Positions 46,208-55,372 are shown, numbered from the stretch's first letter. The stretch is 64,000 bases of DNA from an uncultured Pelagibacteraceae bacterium (GCA_902551455.1 CACDDC010000005.1:1-64000); one strand, 5' to 3'. Notes: generated by a model from the sequence alone, not told the origin. Numbers and translations: made by a program.

Positions 46208-47392
46208 TTATTTTAATTTTTTTTTATGAAAATTAATAAATCTTTCTACATTTTGTCTATTAAAAGTTTTATTTTCCTCAAATGAAACTTTCTTAATTGA
46301 GTATGCCGAGCTATTTGTTTTTCTCGACAAAATAGTAATATTTCCTTTGTATAGTTTTATTTTGATTAATCCATTGACTTTGTTTCTTTTTAAATCAACT
46401 ATTTTTTGTAGTTTGTATCTTTCTTTTGAATACCAATATCCGTTGTAAATAAGTTCAGCATATCTTGACATTATGTTATCTTTTTTGTGCATTGTCTCTT
46501 TATCTAAAGTTACTGATTCAATTGCTCTATGTGCATTTAATAATAAAGTTCCACCAGGTGTTTCATAAACTCCTCTAGATTTTATACCTATAAATCTATT
46601 TTCTACTAAGTCTACTCTTCCTATCCCATGACTACCAGCAAGCATATTTAATTTGTTTAGTAATTTTGATGGAGATAATCTCTTTCCATTTATTGACACT
46701 GGATTACTATTTTTAAAACCTATAGTTAAATATATTCCTTTATTTGGTGACTTTTCTGGAGATTTAGTTCTTTGAAAAATATATTCTGGAGCAGAATTTT
46801 TTGGGTTTTCTAATATTTTTCCTTCTGTTGAAGTATGAAACAAATTGTCGTCAATAGAGAATGGTGTAGTTCCTTTTTTATCTTTAGGAATATTTATATT
46901 ATTTTTTTTTGCATATTTTATTAAATCTGATCTAGAATTTAATTTCCAAATTCTCCAAGGTGCAATAATTTTTATTTTAGGTCCAAAATAATGATATCCG
47001 AGTTCAAATCTAACTTGATCATTACCTTTTCCAGTAGCACCATGAGATACTGCGTAGGCTTTATATTTTTTTGCAACCCTTATTTGATCTTTTGCAATTA
47101 AAGGTCTCGCTATAGATGTTCCAAGTAAATAGTTACCTTCATAAACAGCATGCGCTCTTAGCATTGGATAAATATAATCTTTTACAAAAATATCTTTTAA
47201 ATCTTTTATAATAATTTTTTTGACACCCATTTTTTTAGCATTTTGAATTATTTTTTTTTTATTTATATATTGGCCTATATCTGCAGTGTAAGCAATTACT
47301 TCAGCTTTATAGTTCTCTTGTAACCATTTGAGTATTATAGAAGTATCTAGCCCACCAGAATAGGCTAATACAATTTTTTTTTTTATTTTCAT
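46208..47392 (-). CDS. argG: Argininosuccinate synthase
   Basis: Joins citrulline and aspartate with ATP in arginine synthesis. The protein has 394 residues. The PP-loop 'LAYSGGLDTSIILKWL' is at 8-23; 'YLLGTSIARPLIAK' near 89, 'HGATGKGNDQVRFELGYH' near 116, 'DDNLFHTSTEG' near 177 and 'NRFIGIKSRGVYETPGGTLL' near 265 are conserved. Fifteen bases separate its stop from the start of the downstream TPR-GT41 gene. Confidence 0.97.
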   Translation of the reverse strand: MKIKKKIVLAYSGGLDTSIILKWLQENYKAEVIAYTADIGQYINKKKIIQNAKKMGVKKIIIKDLKDIFVKDYIYPMLRAHAVYEGNYLLGTSIARPLIAKDQIRVAKKYKAYAVSHGATGKGNDQVRFELGYHYFGPKIKIIAPWRIWKLNSRSDLIKYAKKNNINIPKDKKGTTPFSIDDNLFHTSTEGKILENPKNSAPEYIFQRTKSPEKSPNKGIYLTIGFKNSNPVSINGKRLSPSKLLNKLNMLAGSHGIGRVDLVENRFIGIKSRGVYETPGGTLLLNAHRAIESVTLDKETMHKKDNIMSRYAELIYNGYWYSKERYKLQKIVDLKRNKVNGLIKIKLYKGNITILSRKTNSSAYSIKKVSFEENKTFNRQNVERFINFHKKKLK

Positions 47393-47405
47393 CTAAAATA
47401 AAATA

Positions 47406-47918
47406 TTAGATACAATTTTTTTTTGCTGAATTATAAGCTTTTGTAAATCCCATTAGTGAATAATGATCTATGGTTTGAGACCCAGATTTATTATAACCTG
47501 TAACCATTATCCTTGTACCCCTTTTCATGGCCTTTATCATCTTTTTTTCAATTTTATTGCTAGCAATCCATGCAAAGTTTTCTTGAAGGATATCAAATTT
47601 AAATTTTGATTTCCCTGATTTAGCATAAATTGTATTTTGTTTATTATACTCATAACCAGATGTAGTACTAATTTCATCACTAATTTTAGTATAAGGTCTA
47701 AAGCTTATAAATAGTCTAGCATCTCTCGAATTCTTTTTTGGTGATTGTAAAACCGGTGTTGATTGAGCAAAACAAATTTTTTCATTGTCATTAGTAAAAA
47801 TTATAACTTCCCAATCTTTAAATTTACCTATTTTCTTTATTTCTTCTGAATGAACTAAGGTTGTACTAAGAAAAAAAAATAATATTGATTTTAATATTAA
47901 TCTATTTTTTAAGGACAT
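47406..47918 (-). CDS. Invasion-associated locus B (IalB)-like secreted protein
   Basis: The protein has 170 residues with an N-terminal signal peptide ('ILKSILFFFLSTTLVHSEE'). The mature part has 'FKDWEVIIFTNDNEKICFAQSTPV', 'ARLFISFRPYT', 'MKRGTRIMVTGYNKSGSQTIDHYSLMGFTKAYNSAKKNC', matching the IalB domain with its paired cysteines. Despite the name, the family is widespread in free-living alphaproteobacteria, with unknown function. It overlaps the aldo/keto reductase gene by ten bases. Confidence 0.82.
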   Translation of the reverse strand: MSLKNRLILKSILFFFLSTTLVHSEEIKKIGKFKDWEVIIFTNDNEKICFAQSTPVLQSPKKNSRDARLFISFRPYTKISDEISTTSGYEYNKQNTIYAKSGKSKFKFDILQENFAWIASNKIEKKMIKAMKRGTRIMVTGYNKSGSQTIDHYSLMGFTKAYNSAKKNCI

Positions 47919-48946
47919 GGGTTTGGATATATTTTTTGCACATTATTTATTTCTTTTATTACTTCATTTGATAAATTTACATTTACACTTTCTATATCAG
48001 TTTTCAACTGTTCCATAGTTGTTGCCCCAATTATTACGCTAGTCATAAATTCTTGCATCTCACAAAATTTTATAGACATCTGACTCATATCAAGATTATA
48101 TTTATTACTTATTTTATAATATTCATCCACAGCATTTTTCAAATTTGGCGTATTATATCTATATTTCCAAAAATCAAAATCTCTCTGCATTCTAGAGCCT
48201 TTAGGAAAGTTATTATTTCTATATTTTCCACTTAAATACCCACTAGCCAATGGAGAATAAGCTAAGCATCCTATATTTTCTCTAATAGAAATCTCGGATA
48301 ATCCAATTTCGTATGTTCTATTCAATAAACTATATGGGTTTTGTATAGACATCATCCTAGGAAGTTTTTTATCATTCGCTATTTTAATATAGTTCATTAC
48401 TCCCCAAGGGGTTTCATTTGATAAACCTACATATCTTATTTTACCTTGATCTATAAATTTTTTCAAATTTATCAAAACGTCCTCAAATCCATTCCAATTT
48501 TTTTCTTTATGCTCATAACCCAATGTACCAAAATTATTTACATTTCTCTCAGGCCAATGCAATTGATATAGATCAATATAATCTGTTTTTAGTCTTTTTA
48601 GGCTGTCATTTAATGCAGTCTCTAAATTCAATCCTACAAAGCTATTTTGCCCTTTTCTTAAGTAATTTCTCGCAGGCCCTGCAACTTTTGTAGCTAAAAT
48701 TATTTTGTCTCTCTTTTTTCTTTTTTGCAACCAGTTACCTATTATTATTTCTGTATAACCAAAAGTTTCTTCTTTGGGAGGTACTGCATAAAGTTCAGCT
48801 GTGTCCCAAAAATTAACACCATTAGCCAAAGAATAATCCATTTGTTCAAACGCCTGATCTTGGGTATTTTGCTCCCCCCAAGTCATAGTACCCAAACAAA
48901 TAGTGCTTACATCAATGTCAGTATTGCCAAGTTTTCTATAATTCAT
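47909..48946 (-). CDS. Aldo/keto reductase, Tas-like
   Basis: NADP-dependent (beta/alpha)8 oxidoreductase. The protein has 345 residues. 'YRKLGNTDIDVSTICLGTMTWGEQN' at 3-27 and 'FWDTAELYAVPPKEETFGYTEIIIGNWL' near 46-73 (catalytic D and Y) match E. coli Tas. The catalytic lysine is in 'LATKVAGPARNY', the histidine in 'LYQLHWPERN', and the C-terminal NADP site in 'SVIIGATTMEQL'. The physiological carbonyl substrate is unknown. Confidence 0.92.
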   Translation of the reverse strand: MNYRKLGNTDIDVSTICLGTMTWGEQNTQDQAFEQMDYSLANGVNFWDTAELYAVPPKEETFGYTEIIIGNWLQKRKKRDKIILATKVAGPARNYLRKGQNSFVGLNLETALNDSLKRLKTDYIDLYQLHWPERNVNNFGTLGYEHKEKNWNGFEDVLINLKKFIDQGKIRYVGLSNETPWGVMNYIKIANDKKLPRMMSIQNPYSLLNRTYEIGLSEISIRENIGCLAYSPLASGYLSGKYRNNNFPKGSRMQRDFDFWKYRYNTPNLKNAVDEYYKISNKYNLDMSQMSIKFCEMQEFMTSVIIGATTMEQLKTDIESVNVNLSNEVIKEINNVQKIYPNPCP

Positions 48947-49018
48947 TGAATATTAATTATTTTTTTAAGGTTTTTATGATATCTTGAATAAATAGTAAAA
49001 GGCTATTATATAAATATT

Positions 49019-49780
49019 ATGGAATTCAATAAACAAAATATATTAAACAAATCCAAAACTGCACAACAAACCTCCGTTGTAATGGATGAAGGCTTAAGAG
49101 CCTACATGCTTAAAGTATATAATTATATGGCAACAGGAGTTCTGTTAACTGGAATTATTGCTCTTCTATCGTTTAAAATGTCTGTTGTAACAGACGCAAA
49201 TGGGGCCATAGCTGGATTTACAAGTTTAGGGAATGCTTTGTTCTTTTCTGGTCTTAAGTGGATAGTAATGTTAGCACCTTTAGGAATAGTTTTTTATATG
49301 AGTTTTGGCATAAATAAAATGAGTGCCGCCAAAGCGCAAACTGTATTTTGGGTGTTCGCAGCTTTAATGGGATTATCTTTGTCTTGGATATTATTAGTTT
49401 ATACAGGCGTAAGTGTAGCTAGAGTATTTTTTATAACTTCTGCAACTTTTGGCGCTATGAGCATCTATGGATATACTACAAAAAGGGATCTTACTAAGAT
49501 GGGGTCTTTTTTAATGATGGGCCTAATTGGTATTATAATTGCATCAATAGTTAATATATTTATGAAATCATCAATGATGTATTTTGTGATTTCAATTTTG
49601 GGAGTTTTAATTTTTGTAGGGTTAACAGCATACGATACTCAAAAAATCAAGAACATGTATGTTGCATCAGACACTGGTGAGTTAATGGGTAAAAAAGCTG
49701 TAATGGGTGCTTTAACATTATATCTAGACTTCATTAATTTGTTTATTATGCTACTTAGACTTTTTGGTCAAAGAAGATAA
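49019..49780 (+). CDS. Bax inhibitor-1 / YccA-family membrane protein
   Basis: The protein has 253 residues with seven predicted membrane helices and a polar N-terminal segment. 'LRAYMLKVYNYMATGVLLTGIIALLSF' near 21-47, 'FFITSATFGAMSIYGYTTKRDLTKMGSFL' near 140-168 and 'LTAYDTQKIKNMY' near 201-213 are BI-1 hallmarks; the last holds the conserved aspartate. The family forms pH-sensitive calcium-leak channels in characterised members. It is a single-gene unit flanked by minus-strand genes. Confidence 0.93.
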   Translation: MEFNKQNILNKSKTAQQTSVVMDEGLRAYMLKVYNYMATGVLLTGIIALLSFKMSVVTDANGAIAGFTSLGNALFFSGLKWIVMLAPLGIVFYMSFGINKMSAAKAQTVFWVFAALMGLSLSWILLVYTGVSVARVFFITSATFGAMSIYGYTTKRDLTKMGSFLMMGLIGIIIASIVNIFMKSSMMYFVISILGVLIFVGLTAYDTQKIKNMYVASDTGELMGKKAVMGALTLYLDFINLFIMLLRLFGQRR

Positions 49781-49782
49781 GT

Positions 49783-50121
49783 CTAAAATTTTTTCCAATT
49801 AATAAATTTAAGTAAATTTTTTAAATCATCAGAATTTTTTAATATTTTTCCTTTGGAGTCTATTATTAAATACTTTAAGTTTTTATTTGTTGGTTTAAAG
49901 TTTTTACATATTTTATAGTTTGCATTCTCAGTAGCATTTTTAAAAACACTAAAACCCACTTGTTTGCTCGATATATTTAACCCATAATCTTTCCAAGATC
50001 CTTCCGAAACCATTTTAGCATATAAATCTAAAATAATTTTTAATTCATGTTTTTCAAAAAAAAATTTGTTCTCATTTTCTGATAAAACATTATTTATAAC
50101 TAATCTTAAGTTTTTATTCAT
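49783..50121 (-). CDS. DUF2794-family protein
   Basis: Small cytosolic protein of unknown function restricted largely to alphaproteobacteria. The protein has 112 residues. 'FFEKHELKIILDLYAKMVSEGSWKDYGLNISSKQVGFSVFKNATENANYKI' (about 22-72) corresponds to the F-x-R-x-E-L ... G-x-W-x-D-Y core. Its start overlaps the yciB stop by eight bases. Confidence 0.82.
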   Translation of the reverse strand: MNKNLRLVINNVLSENENKFFFEKHELKIILDLYAKMVSEGSWKDYGLNISSKQVGFSVFKNATENANYKICKNFKPTNKNLKYLIIDSKGKILKNSDDLKNLLKFINWKKF

Positions 50122-50665
50122 TTAATTTATGTTTGTTTATAACTGTAATTTGGGATGCTGTAAAAATTATCGTTAAAGGCAAAATACCCCATACTTTGAA
50201 GTTTACCCAAAATTCCTCAGATTGTGTTCGCCAGATAATTTCATTTAATATTGCTAAACTAAAAAAGAAATACATCCATCTAGTATTTAAAATTTCCCAA
50301 CCTTGATCATTTAGTTGCAAAGATTTACCAAGCATTTTTTTTAAAATTGGTTCATTTGTAAAAAATTTTCCAAAAAATAAAGCTAAACCAAATAAAATAT
50401 TAATAATAGTTGGTTTAATATATATAAAAACTGGGTTATCAAAATATATTGTTAGACCTCCGAATAAGGTAATTAGTATTCCTCCAAGCAAAGGAACCAT
50501 AGGAATTTTTTTTTCCAAAAACCAAACTACAGCTAAAGCAATCAAAGTTGCAACTATAAATGGAGGAATAGCTACTTCTAAATTTTTATCACCGTTGTAA
50601 TAAAAACTAAAAAAAACTAAAAGTGGCCCAAAATCAGTGATAAATTTAATTAATGATTTGTTCAC
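50114..50665 (-). CDS. yciB: YciB/IspZ inner-membrane septation protein A
   Basis: The protein has 183 residues with five to six hydrophobic segments. 'FITDFGPLLVFFSFYYNGDKNLEVAIPPFI' at 8-37 and 'GLTIYFDNPVFIYIKPTIINILFGLALFFG' near 70-99 are typical, and 'LNEIIWRTQSEEFWVNFKVWGILPLTIIF' near 140-168 completes the signature. The family affects envelope and division in enterobacteria. It heads a two-gene operon with the DUF2794 gene. Confidence 0.93.
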   Translation of the reverse strand: MNKSLIKFITDFGPLLVFFSFYYNGDKNLEVAIPPFIVATLIALAVVWFLEKKIPMVPLLGGILITLFGGLTIYFDNPVFIYIKPTIINILFGLALFFGKFFTNEPILKKMLGKSLQLNDQGWEILNTRWMYFFFSLAILNEIIWRTQSEEFWVNFKVWGILPLTIIFTASQITVINKHKLNE

Positions 50666-50742
50666 ATAAATATATTAACAGAATTATAAAACATTGAAAT
50701 TTTTTTATTGATTTTTTATTTTAAATATCCATATTTAGGCCA

Positions 50743-51063
50743 GTGAGTATTCAAAAAGCAAAATTTTCAATAGGTGATATAGTTAAGCATAAGCACTTTG
50801 ACTTTAGAGGTGTAATTTATGATGTTGATTTTGAGTTTAATAATTCTGAAGAATGGTACGAGTCAATTCCTAAAAATGTTAGACCTAGAAAAGATCAGCC
50901 TTTTTATCATTTGTTAGCTGAAAACGATGATGTTACTTACGAGGCTTACGTTTCAGAACAAAATCTTTTAACGGATGACTCTGATGAACCAATCAAACAC
51001 CCATTAATTAACGAAATTTTTTCAGGCAAAAAAGGCTCTGGTTATTTCAAACCATCAAATTAA
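50743..51063 (+). CDS. hspQ: Heat-shock protein HspQ (YccV-like, hemimethylated-DNA-binding domain)
   Basis: The protein has 106 residues. 'KFSIGDIVKHKHFDFRGVIYDVDFEFNNSEEWYESIP' (about 6-42), 'DQPFYHLLAENDDVTYEAYVSEQNLLTDD' (about 50-78) and 'HPLINEIFS' match the YccV/HspQ fold. In enterobacteria HspQ is a specificity factor for Lon or a DnaA-affecting protein. The GTG start (50743) is used, as no ATG fits. Confidence 0.92.
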   Translation: MSIQKAKFSIGDIVKHKHFDFRGVIYDVDFEFNNSEEWYESIPKNVRPRKDQPFYHLLAENDDVTYEAYVSEQNLLTDDSDEPIKHPLINEIFSGKKGSGYFKPSN

Positions 51064-51107
51064 TTTTGATATAAAAGCCTTGATTTAAACACAATTTTCT
51101 CAAAACT

Positions 51108-51136
51108 TAGACATATCTTAGTTCTAATATTAAAAT
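51108..51136 (+). promoter_or_regulatory. Predicted sigma-70-type promoter before the ccmC leader hairpin
   Basis: TAGACA (51108-51113), 17 bases, then TAAAAT (51131-51136): each hexamer has one mismatch to TTGACA/TATAAT with ideal spacing. Transcription would start at about 51143, almost exactly at the first base of the hairpin below. A+T-rich genomes give many false -10 boxes; the agreement with the hairpin start is the main support. Confidence 0.45.
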
Positions 51137-51141
51137 ATTCT

Positions 51142-51195
51142 GATCAAGGATACCAATGTTTCCCTAATATATCTCCCTCAAAAGTATTCTTGATC
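51142..51195 (+). ncRNA. Candidate stem-loop RNA or 5' leader element before ccmC
   Basis: GATCAAGGATAC (51142-51153) pairs over all 12 bases with GTATTCTTGATC (51184-51195), with one G-U pair. The 30-base loop is C/U-rich and holds TTTCCCT and CTCCCT, resembling the anti-Shine-Dalgarno loops of some alphaproteobacterial small RNAs. A promoter-like pair would place the 5' end at the stem. It lies in a 185-base gap between hspQ and ccmC, ending 53 bases before ccmC. It could be a free sRNA or a leader of the ccm operon. It is too short for 6S RNA and lacks SRP or tmRNA motifs. Confidence 0.4.
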
Positions 51196-51248
51196 GGAAA
51201 TCAAAAAAAAAATCCAAAAAATATTTAAATTTTATATATAATTAAATA

Positions 51249-51956
51249 ATGTTAAAAAATATTGAGCCAAGTAAAATTTATTCAATAACATCAAAAGCGC
51301 CAAAATATGTTTTTTATATTTTTTTAATTATATTAAGCATAGGTTTATTAGAAGCTTTAATATTATCACCAAAAGATTATATCCAAAGTCATTCTGTAAG
51401 AATTATGTATGTTCACGTACCATCTGCATGGTTATCACTTGGAATATTTTCTGTAATTGGAATATTATCAATTATTATTCTGATATTTAAAAATAAAAAT
51501 TTATCATTAATAACAAAAAGTTTGGCTCCTTCCGGTTTTGTATTTAGTATTATAGCTTTAGTAACAGGTTCAATTTGGGGAAAGCCAACTTGGGGTAGTT
51601 GGTGGGCATGGGACCCTAGAATTGTTTCAATGTTAATTTTAGGATTATTTTACTTAATGTATTTAATCTCATGGAGAATTTTTGAAAACAAATCTTATGC
51701 AAGCAATGTAACTTCTATAATTGCAATTTTTGGAATGATTAATTTGCCAATAATTAAATACTCAGTTGTTTGGTGGAACACACTTCATCAGCCAGCTTCT
51801 GTAAATTTGCTGTCTGGCTCATCAATTCACCATTCAATGCTTGTACCTTTAGCCATTATGACTGCGGCATTTGCTCTATTCTCAATTTTAATATTTTTGA
51901 TGAAATATAATACAGAACTGATAAAGATAAAAAATAAAGGTCTTAATAGATTATGA
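51249..51956 (+). CDS. ccmC: Heme exporter subunit CcmC
   Basis: Inner-membrane heme-handling protein that loads heme on CcmE. The protein has 235 residues with six predicted helices. The WWD tryptophan motif 'WGSWWAWDPRIVSMLIL' is near 117-133. Heme-axial histidines are in 'YVHVPSAWLSLG' near 55 and 'SSIHHSMLVPL' near 191. It is the first gene of ccmCDEFGH; ccmA and ccmB (the ABC pair) are not in this window. Confidence 0.96.
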   Translation: MLKNIEPSKIYSITSKAPKYVFYIFLIILSIGLLEALILSPKDYIQSHSVRIMYVHVPSAWLSLGIFSVIGILSIIILIFKNKNLSLITKSLAPSGFVFSIIALVTGSIWGKPTWGSWWAWDPRIVSMLILGLFYLMYLISWRIFENKSYASNVTSIIAIFGMINLPIIKYSVVWWNTLHQPASVNLLSGSSIHHSMLVPLAIMTAAFALFSILIFLMKYNTELIKIKNKGLNRL

Positions 51957-52186
51957 TAGATAACATTATATATATGAATGGTTATGGAGTTTTTGTATGG
52001 TCAGCCTTCTCTTTCACATTAACAAGTTTTGTAGTTTTATACAAAATTATAAAAATACAATTAGTAAAAGAAGAATTAAAATTTAAATTAAAGTTTAAAA
52101 AATTAAATTATAATGAAGCTAATTCTGCTAAAGCTCAAAAAATATATAGAGAAATATTAACTACTAGATCTATTTCAAAAATTTAA
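51953..52186 (+). CDS. ccmD: Heme exporter protein CcmD
   Basis: Small membrane peptide needed to release holo-CcmE from CcmABC. The protein has 77 residues with a single hydrophobic segment: '[27 protein letters not shown]' near 7-33 matches the G-x-Y-x-x-x-V-W-x-x-Y pattern. The long lysine-rich cytoplasmic tail is usual. It overlaps ccmC by four bases. Confidence 0.88.
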   Translation: MIDNIIYMNGYGVFVWSAFSFTLTSFVVLYKIIKIQLVKEELKFKLKFKKLNYNEANSAKAQKIYREILTTRSISKI

Positions 52187-52197
52187 ATTCGGTACAC

Positions 52198-52617
52198 ATG
52201 GTTGGTAAGAAAGTTAAATTAAGAATAATTTTTTTATCTACTTTTCTAATTTTGTTAATTCTATCTTTATTTTTAATACTAAAGTCACTAGAAGATGAAA
52301 TTGTATATTTTATTACACCAACAGAAATAAAAGATTTAACCGAACTAGATAAAAAAAAAATAAGAGTTGGTGGAATGGTTAAGGAGGGATCTATTAAAGC
52401 AAATTCAGAAAATATAAATTTTATAATAACAGATTTTAAAAATGAAATTACAGTTAGTTTTACTGGAGCTATTCCAAATCTTTTTGCTGAAGGAAAAGGT
52501 GTAGTTGCTGAAGGAGTACTAAGAGATCGAAATTATTTAATTTCAAAAAAAATATTAGCCAAACATGATGAAAATTATATTCCTCCTGAAGTTAAAGAAG
52601 CATTGGAGAATAAGTAA
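52198..52617 (+). CDS. ccmE: Heme chaperone CcmE
   Basis: Periplasmic OB-fold protein that binds heme covalently and passes it to CcmFH. The protein has 139 residues. One N-terminal membrane anchor ('[19 protein letters not shown]') precedes '[12 protein letters not shown]' near 57. The heme-binding motif is in '[13 protein letters not shown]' near 121-133, with the histidine and tyrosine of the H-x-x-x-Y type present. Stop directly abuts the GTG start of ccmF. Confidence 0.95.
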   Translation: MVGKKVKLRIIFLSTFLILLILSLFLILKSLEDEIVYFITPTEIKDLTELDKKKIRVGGMVKEGSIKANSENINFIITDFKNEITVSFTGAIPNLFAEGKGVVAEGVLRDRNYLISKKILAKHDENYIPPEVKEALENK

Positions 52618-54492
52618 GTGATTATAAGCCAAATAGGAAATTATTCTTTAATTTTTGGGTTAATTTTGTCTTTTTTTTTAATAATTTATTTATTTTTAAA
52701 CTTTTATGGATTTATAAAAATAAATTTAAATAATATTTATTCCATTTTATTTTTACAATTATTTTTTGTTTTTGTAAGTTTTTTTGGTTTAGTTTATTCT
52801 TTTGTGATATCTGATTTTTCTAATTCAACAGTTTATAATAATTCTCATACAACTAAACCACTTTTTTATAAGATCTCTGGTACATGGGGCAATCATGAAG
52901 GTAGTATGTTATTATGGTTGTTAGTTCTAACATTATTTATTTTTTTATTTTTTATATATTCAAAAAAACAACCAAAAAATTACAGATTAACTACTTTAGT
53001 ATTTCAAGAAATTATTATTACAGGTTTTTTTCTTTTTGTTTTATTAACATCAAATCCTTTTAATCATATATTTCCAATACCAATCGAAGGTTTAGGTTTA
53101 AATCCCATATTGCAGGATCCTGCGTTAGCTATACACCCTCCAATTTTATATTTAGGCTATGTTGGATCGTCAATTATTTTTTCTGCATCACTGGCAGCTT
53201 TGGTTTCAAAAAATATTAACATTTATTGGGCACAGCATATTAAAAAATGGATATTTTTAACTTGGATACTTTTAACTTTTGGAATTTTGCTTGGTTCTAT
53301 TTGGGCATACTATGAATTGGGCTGGGGTGGATTTTGGTTTTGGGATCCCGTTGAAAATGTTTCCTTAATGCCATGGTTCACTCTTACGGCTTTGCTTCAT
53401 TCAATCTCAGTTCTTGAAAAAAGATCAATTTTAAAATCTTGGACAATAATTTTATCTATAGCAACATTTTCTTTAAGCATGAGCGGTACATTTTTGGTAA
53501 GATCAGGAATATTAAATTCAGTTCATACATTTGCAAATGATCCTGGGCGTGGTGTATTTATTTTAATATTTTTATTTTTCCTTATATTAATATCAATAAT
53601 AATATTTTTCTTTTTTCAAACAGATGAAAGAACTTCAACCAATAAAATTTATTGGATGAGTAAAGAAACTTCAATTTTAATTAATAATTGGTTTATGACT
53701 TTTTTTCTGTCTGTAGTACTAATTGGAACAACATATCCAATTCTTTTGGAAGTTTTAACAAATGAAAAAATTTCTGTAGGACCACCTTTTTATCAAAATT
53801 TATTGATACCATTTTTAATACCTTTTTTATTTTTTATGGCAGTAGGACCAAATTTAAAATGGTTTAAAAGTGATTATAAGAAAATTAATTTTAACAAGAT
53901 TTTTTTACTATTCTTTATTTGTTTTGTAATGTTTTTTTTAGTTAAAAAATTAGATGTAAAAAATTTATTTGTTATAATTCTTATAATTTCATCATTATAT
54001 TTATTTACAAGTTCTTTTATTGATCTAATTTTTAAAAGAAAAAATTTTTCTCAAAATATAGCCCATTTTGGTTTTAGTGTTTTAATTTTAAGTATTATAT
54101 TTAACGGAATTTTATCGAAAGAAATTTCTGCAAACATTAAAATTGGAGATGAAATTAATTTTGATGGTAATTTAATTAAGTTTAAAAAAATCGATGTAGC
54201 AGATAAAGAGAATTATAAGTCAATTATCGCAAATTTTGAAATTAAAGATCAAAAAAATAAAATTATATTATTAAAACCAGAAATTAGAATTTATAACCAA
54301 CCTAATATTTTAACTAGTGAGGCAGACATAAAATCAAATTTATATGAAGATAAATTCATAGTATTTAGTATCTTAAATAGAGAAGAAATTTTTAATGTTA
54401 GATATCAAGTTAAGCGTTTTATGATATGGATATGGATTTCTACATTTTTAATAATATTTGGTGGTTTAATTAGATTAATAAAAATTAAATGA
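52618..54492 (+). CDS. ccmF: Cytochrome c heme lyase subunit CcmF
   Basis: Large membrane component of heme ligation to apocytochrome c. The protein has 624 residues and about 14-15 helices. 'KISGTWGNHEGSMLLWLLVLT' near 88-108, 'HPPILYLGYVG' near 173 and the WWD motif 'GWGGFWFWDPVENVSLMPW' near 237-255 are present, plus 'SMSGTFLVRSGILNSVHTFA' near 293. The start is GTG immediately after the ccmE stop; no ATG would give the correct N terminus. Confidence 0.96.
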   Translation: MIISQIGNYSLIFGLILSFFLIIYLFLNFYGFIKINLNNIYSILFLQLFFVFVSFFGLVYSFVISDFSNSTVYNNSHTTKPLFYKISGTWGNHEGSMLLWLLVLTLFIFLFFIYSKKQPKNYRLTTLVFQEIIITGFFLFVLLTSNPFNHIFPIPIEGLGLNPILQDPALAIHPPILYLGYVGSSIIFSASLAALVSKNINIYWAQHIKKWIFLTWILLTFGILLGSIWAYYELGWGGFWFWDPVENVSLMPWFTLTALLHSISVLEKRSILKSWTIILSIATFSLSMSGTFLVRSGILNSVHTFANDPGRGVFILIFLFFLILISIIIFFFFQTDERTSTNKIYWMSKETSILINNWFMTFFLSVVLIGTTYPILLEVLTNEKISVGPPFYQNLLIPFLIPFLFFMAVGPNLKWFKSDYKKINFNKIFLLFFICFVMFFLVKKLDVKNLFVIILIISSLYLFTSSFIDLIFKRKNFSQNIAHFGFSVLILSIIFNGILSKEISANIKIGDEINFDGNLIKFKKIDVADKENYKSIIANFEIKDQKNKIILLKPEIRIYNQPNILTSEADIKSNLYEDKFIVFSILNREEIFNVRYQVKRFMIWIWISTFLIIFGGLIRLIKIK

Positions 54493-55013
54493 AAAAAAAT
54501 ATTTATTATTTTATATTAATTTTAGTTACTTTAATTGTTTTTACTTTATTATACAAAGCTATATTTAAATCTAACTCTTATATACCATCACTAGCAATAA
54601 ATAAAAAAATAAACAATTTTTCAGCTTACAGTTTATTTTCAAACAAGGAGATTAACATTGAAGTTTTGAGTAAAGAAAAAAAAATTACAATAATAAATAT
54701 TTGGTCATCTTGGTGTTTACCCTGTAGAAATGAACATAAATATTTAATGAAATTGAAACAGCATAAAAATATTTATTTAATTGGTTTGAATTACAAAGAT
54801 AATCCATCCAAAGCTAGGGAATTTATAGATGATTTTGGTAATCCTTTTTTTGAAATATTAAGCGATCCTAAAGGTATAATTGCAATAGATATTGGAGCAT
54901 ATGGAGTTCCTGAAACATATATAATAGATAATGAACTTAATATAATTAAAAAATTTATTGGGGAATTAAATTCCAATGATTATGATAAAATTGTTGATAT
55001 AGCAAACAGATGA
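54489..55013 (+). CDS. ccmG: Thiol:disulfide interchange protein CcmG (DsbE)
   Basis: Membrane-tethered thioredoxin-fold reductant for apocytochrome c thiols. The protein has 174 residues. The N-terminal anchor 'YFILILVTLIVFTLLYKAIF' is followed by the redox site 'NIWSSWCLPCRNEHKYL' near 73-89 (C-x-x-C) and 'YGVPETYIID' near 137, whose cis-proline is typical. It overlaps ccmF and ccmH by four bases on each side. Confidence 0.95.
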   Translation: MKKNIYYFILILVTLIVFTLLYKAIFKSNSYIPSLAINKKINNFSAYSLFSNKEINIEVLSKEKKITIINIWSSWCLPCRNEHKYLMKLKQHKNIYLIGLNYKDNPSKAREFIDDFGNPFFEILSDPKGIIAIDIGAYGVPETYIIDNELNIIKKFIGELNSNDYDKIVDIANR

Positions 55014-55372
55014 AATTAATTAAACTTTTAATTATATTTTTAATTTTAATTTATCAAAACATTTCATATGCAAATAATAATTCATTATTAATTAACAAAA
55101 TTACAAAAAATCTCAGATGTCTTATTTGTCAAGGACAGTCAGTCTATGATTCCCAATCAGACTTTGCAAATAGTGTAAAGATTTTAGTTGATAAAAAAAT
55201 ACAGGAAGGAAATTCAGAAGAAGAAATATATGAATATTTAATAAATAAATATGGTCAGTGGGTTGTTTATGATCCTGAAATCAACAAAAAAACACTTTTT
55301 TTATGGTTATTTCCCGTAATTTTATTTGTTTTTGGAGGCCTACTAATAATGAGAAAAGTGTTTATAAAATAG
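55010..55372 (+). CDS. ccmH: Cytochrome c-type biogenesis protein CcmH
   Basis: Periplasmic thioredoxin-like reductase of the heme ligation complex. The protein has 120 residues. A signal sequence ('LIIFLILIYQNISYANN') is followed by 'NLRCLICQGQSVYDSQSDFA' near 34-53 with the L-R-C-x-x-C motif, and 'YLINKYGQWVVYDP' near 83. A C-terminal membrane helix ends the protein. This is the short form without the CcmI TPR domain, and no ccmI follows. Confidence 0.95.
   Translation: MKLIKLLIIFLILIYQNISYANNNSLLINKITKNLRCLICQGQSVYDSQSDFANSVKILVDKKIQEGNSEEEIYEYLINKYGQWVVYDPEINKKTLFLWLFPVILFVFGGLLIMRKVFIK

Noticed and set aside
51142-51195. Possible 6S RNA, SRP RNA or riboswitch in the hspQ-ccmC gap
   Set aside because: The element is about 54 bases with a single stem and lacks the 6S bubble, the SRP GGAAGCAGC-type motif and SAM-V or glycine riboswitch cores; it is kept only as an unassigned hairpin.
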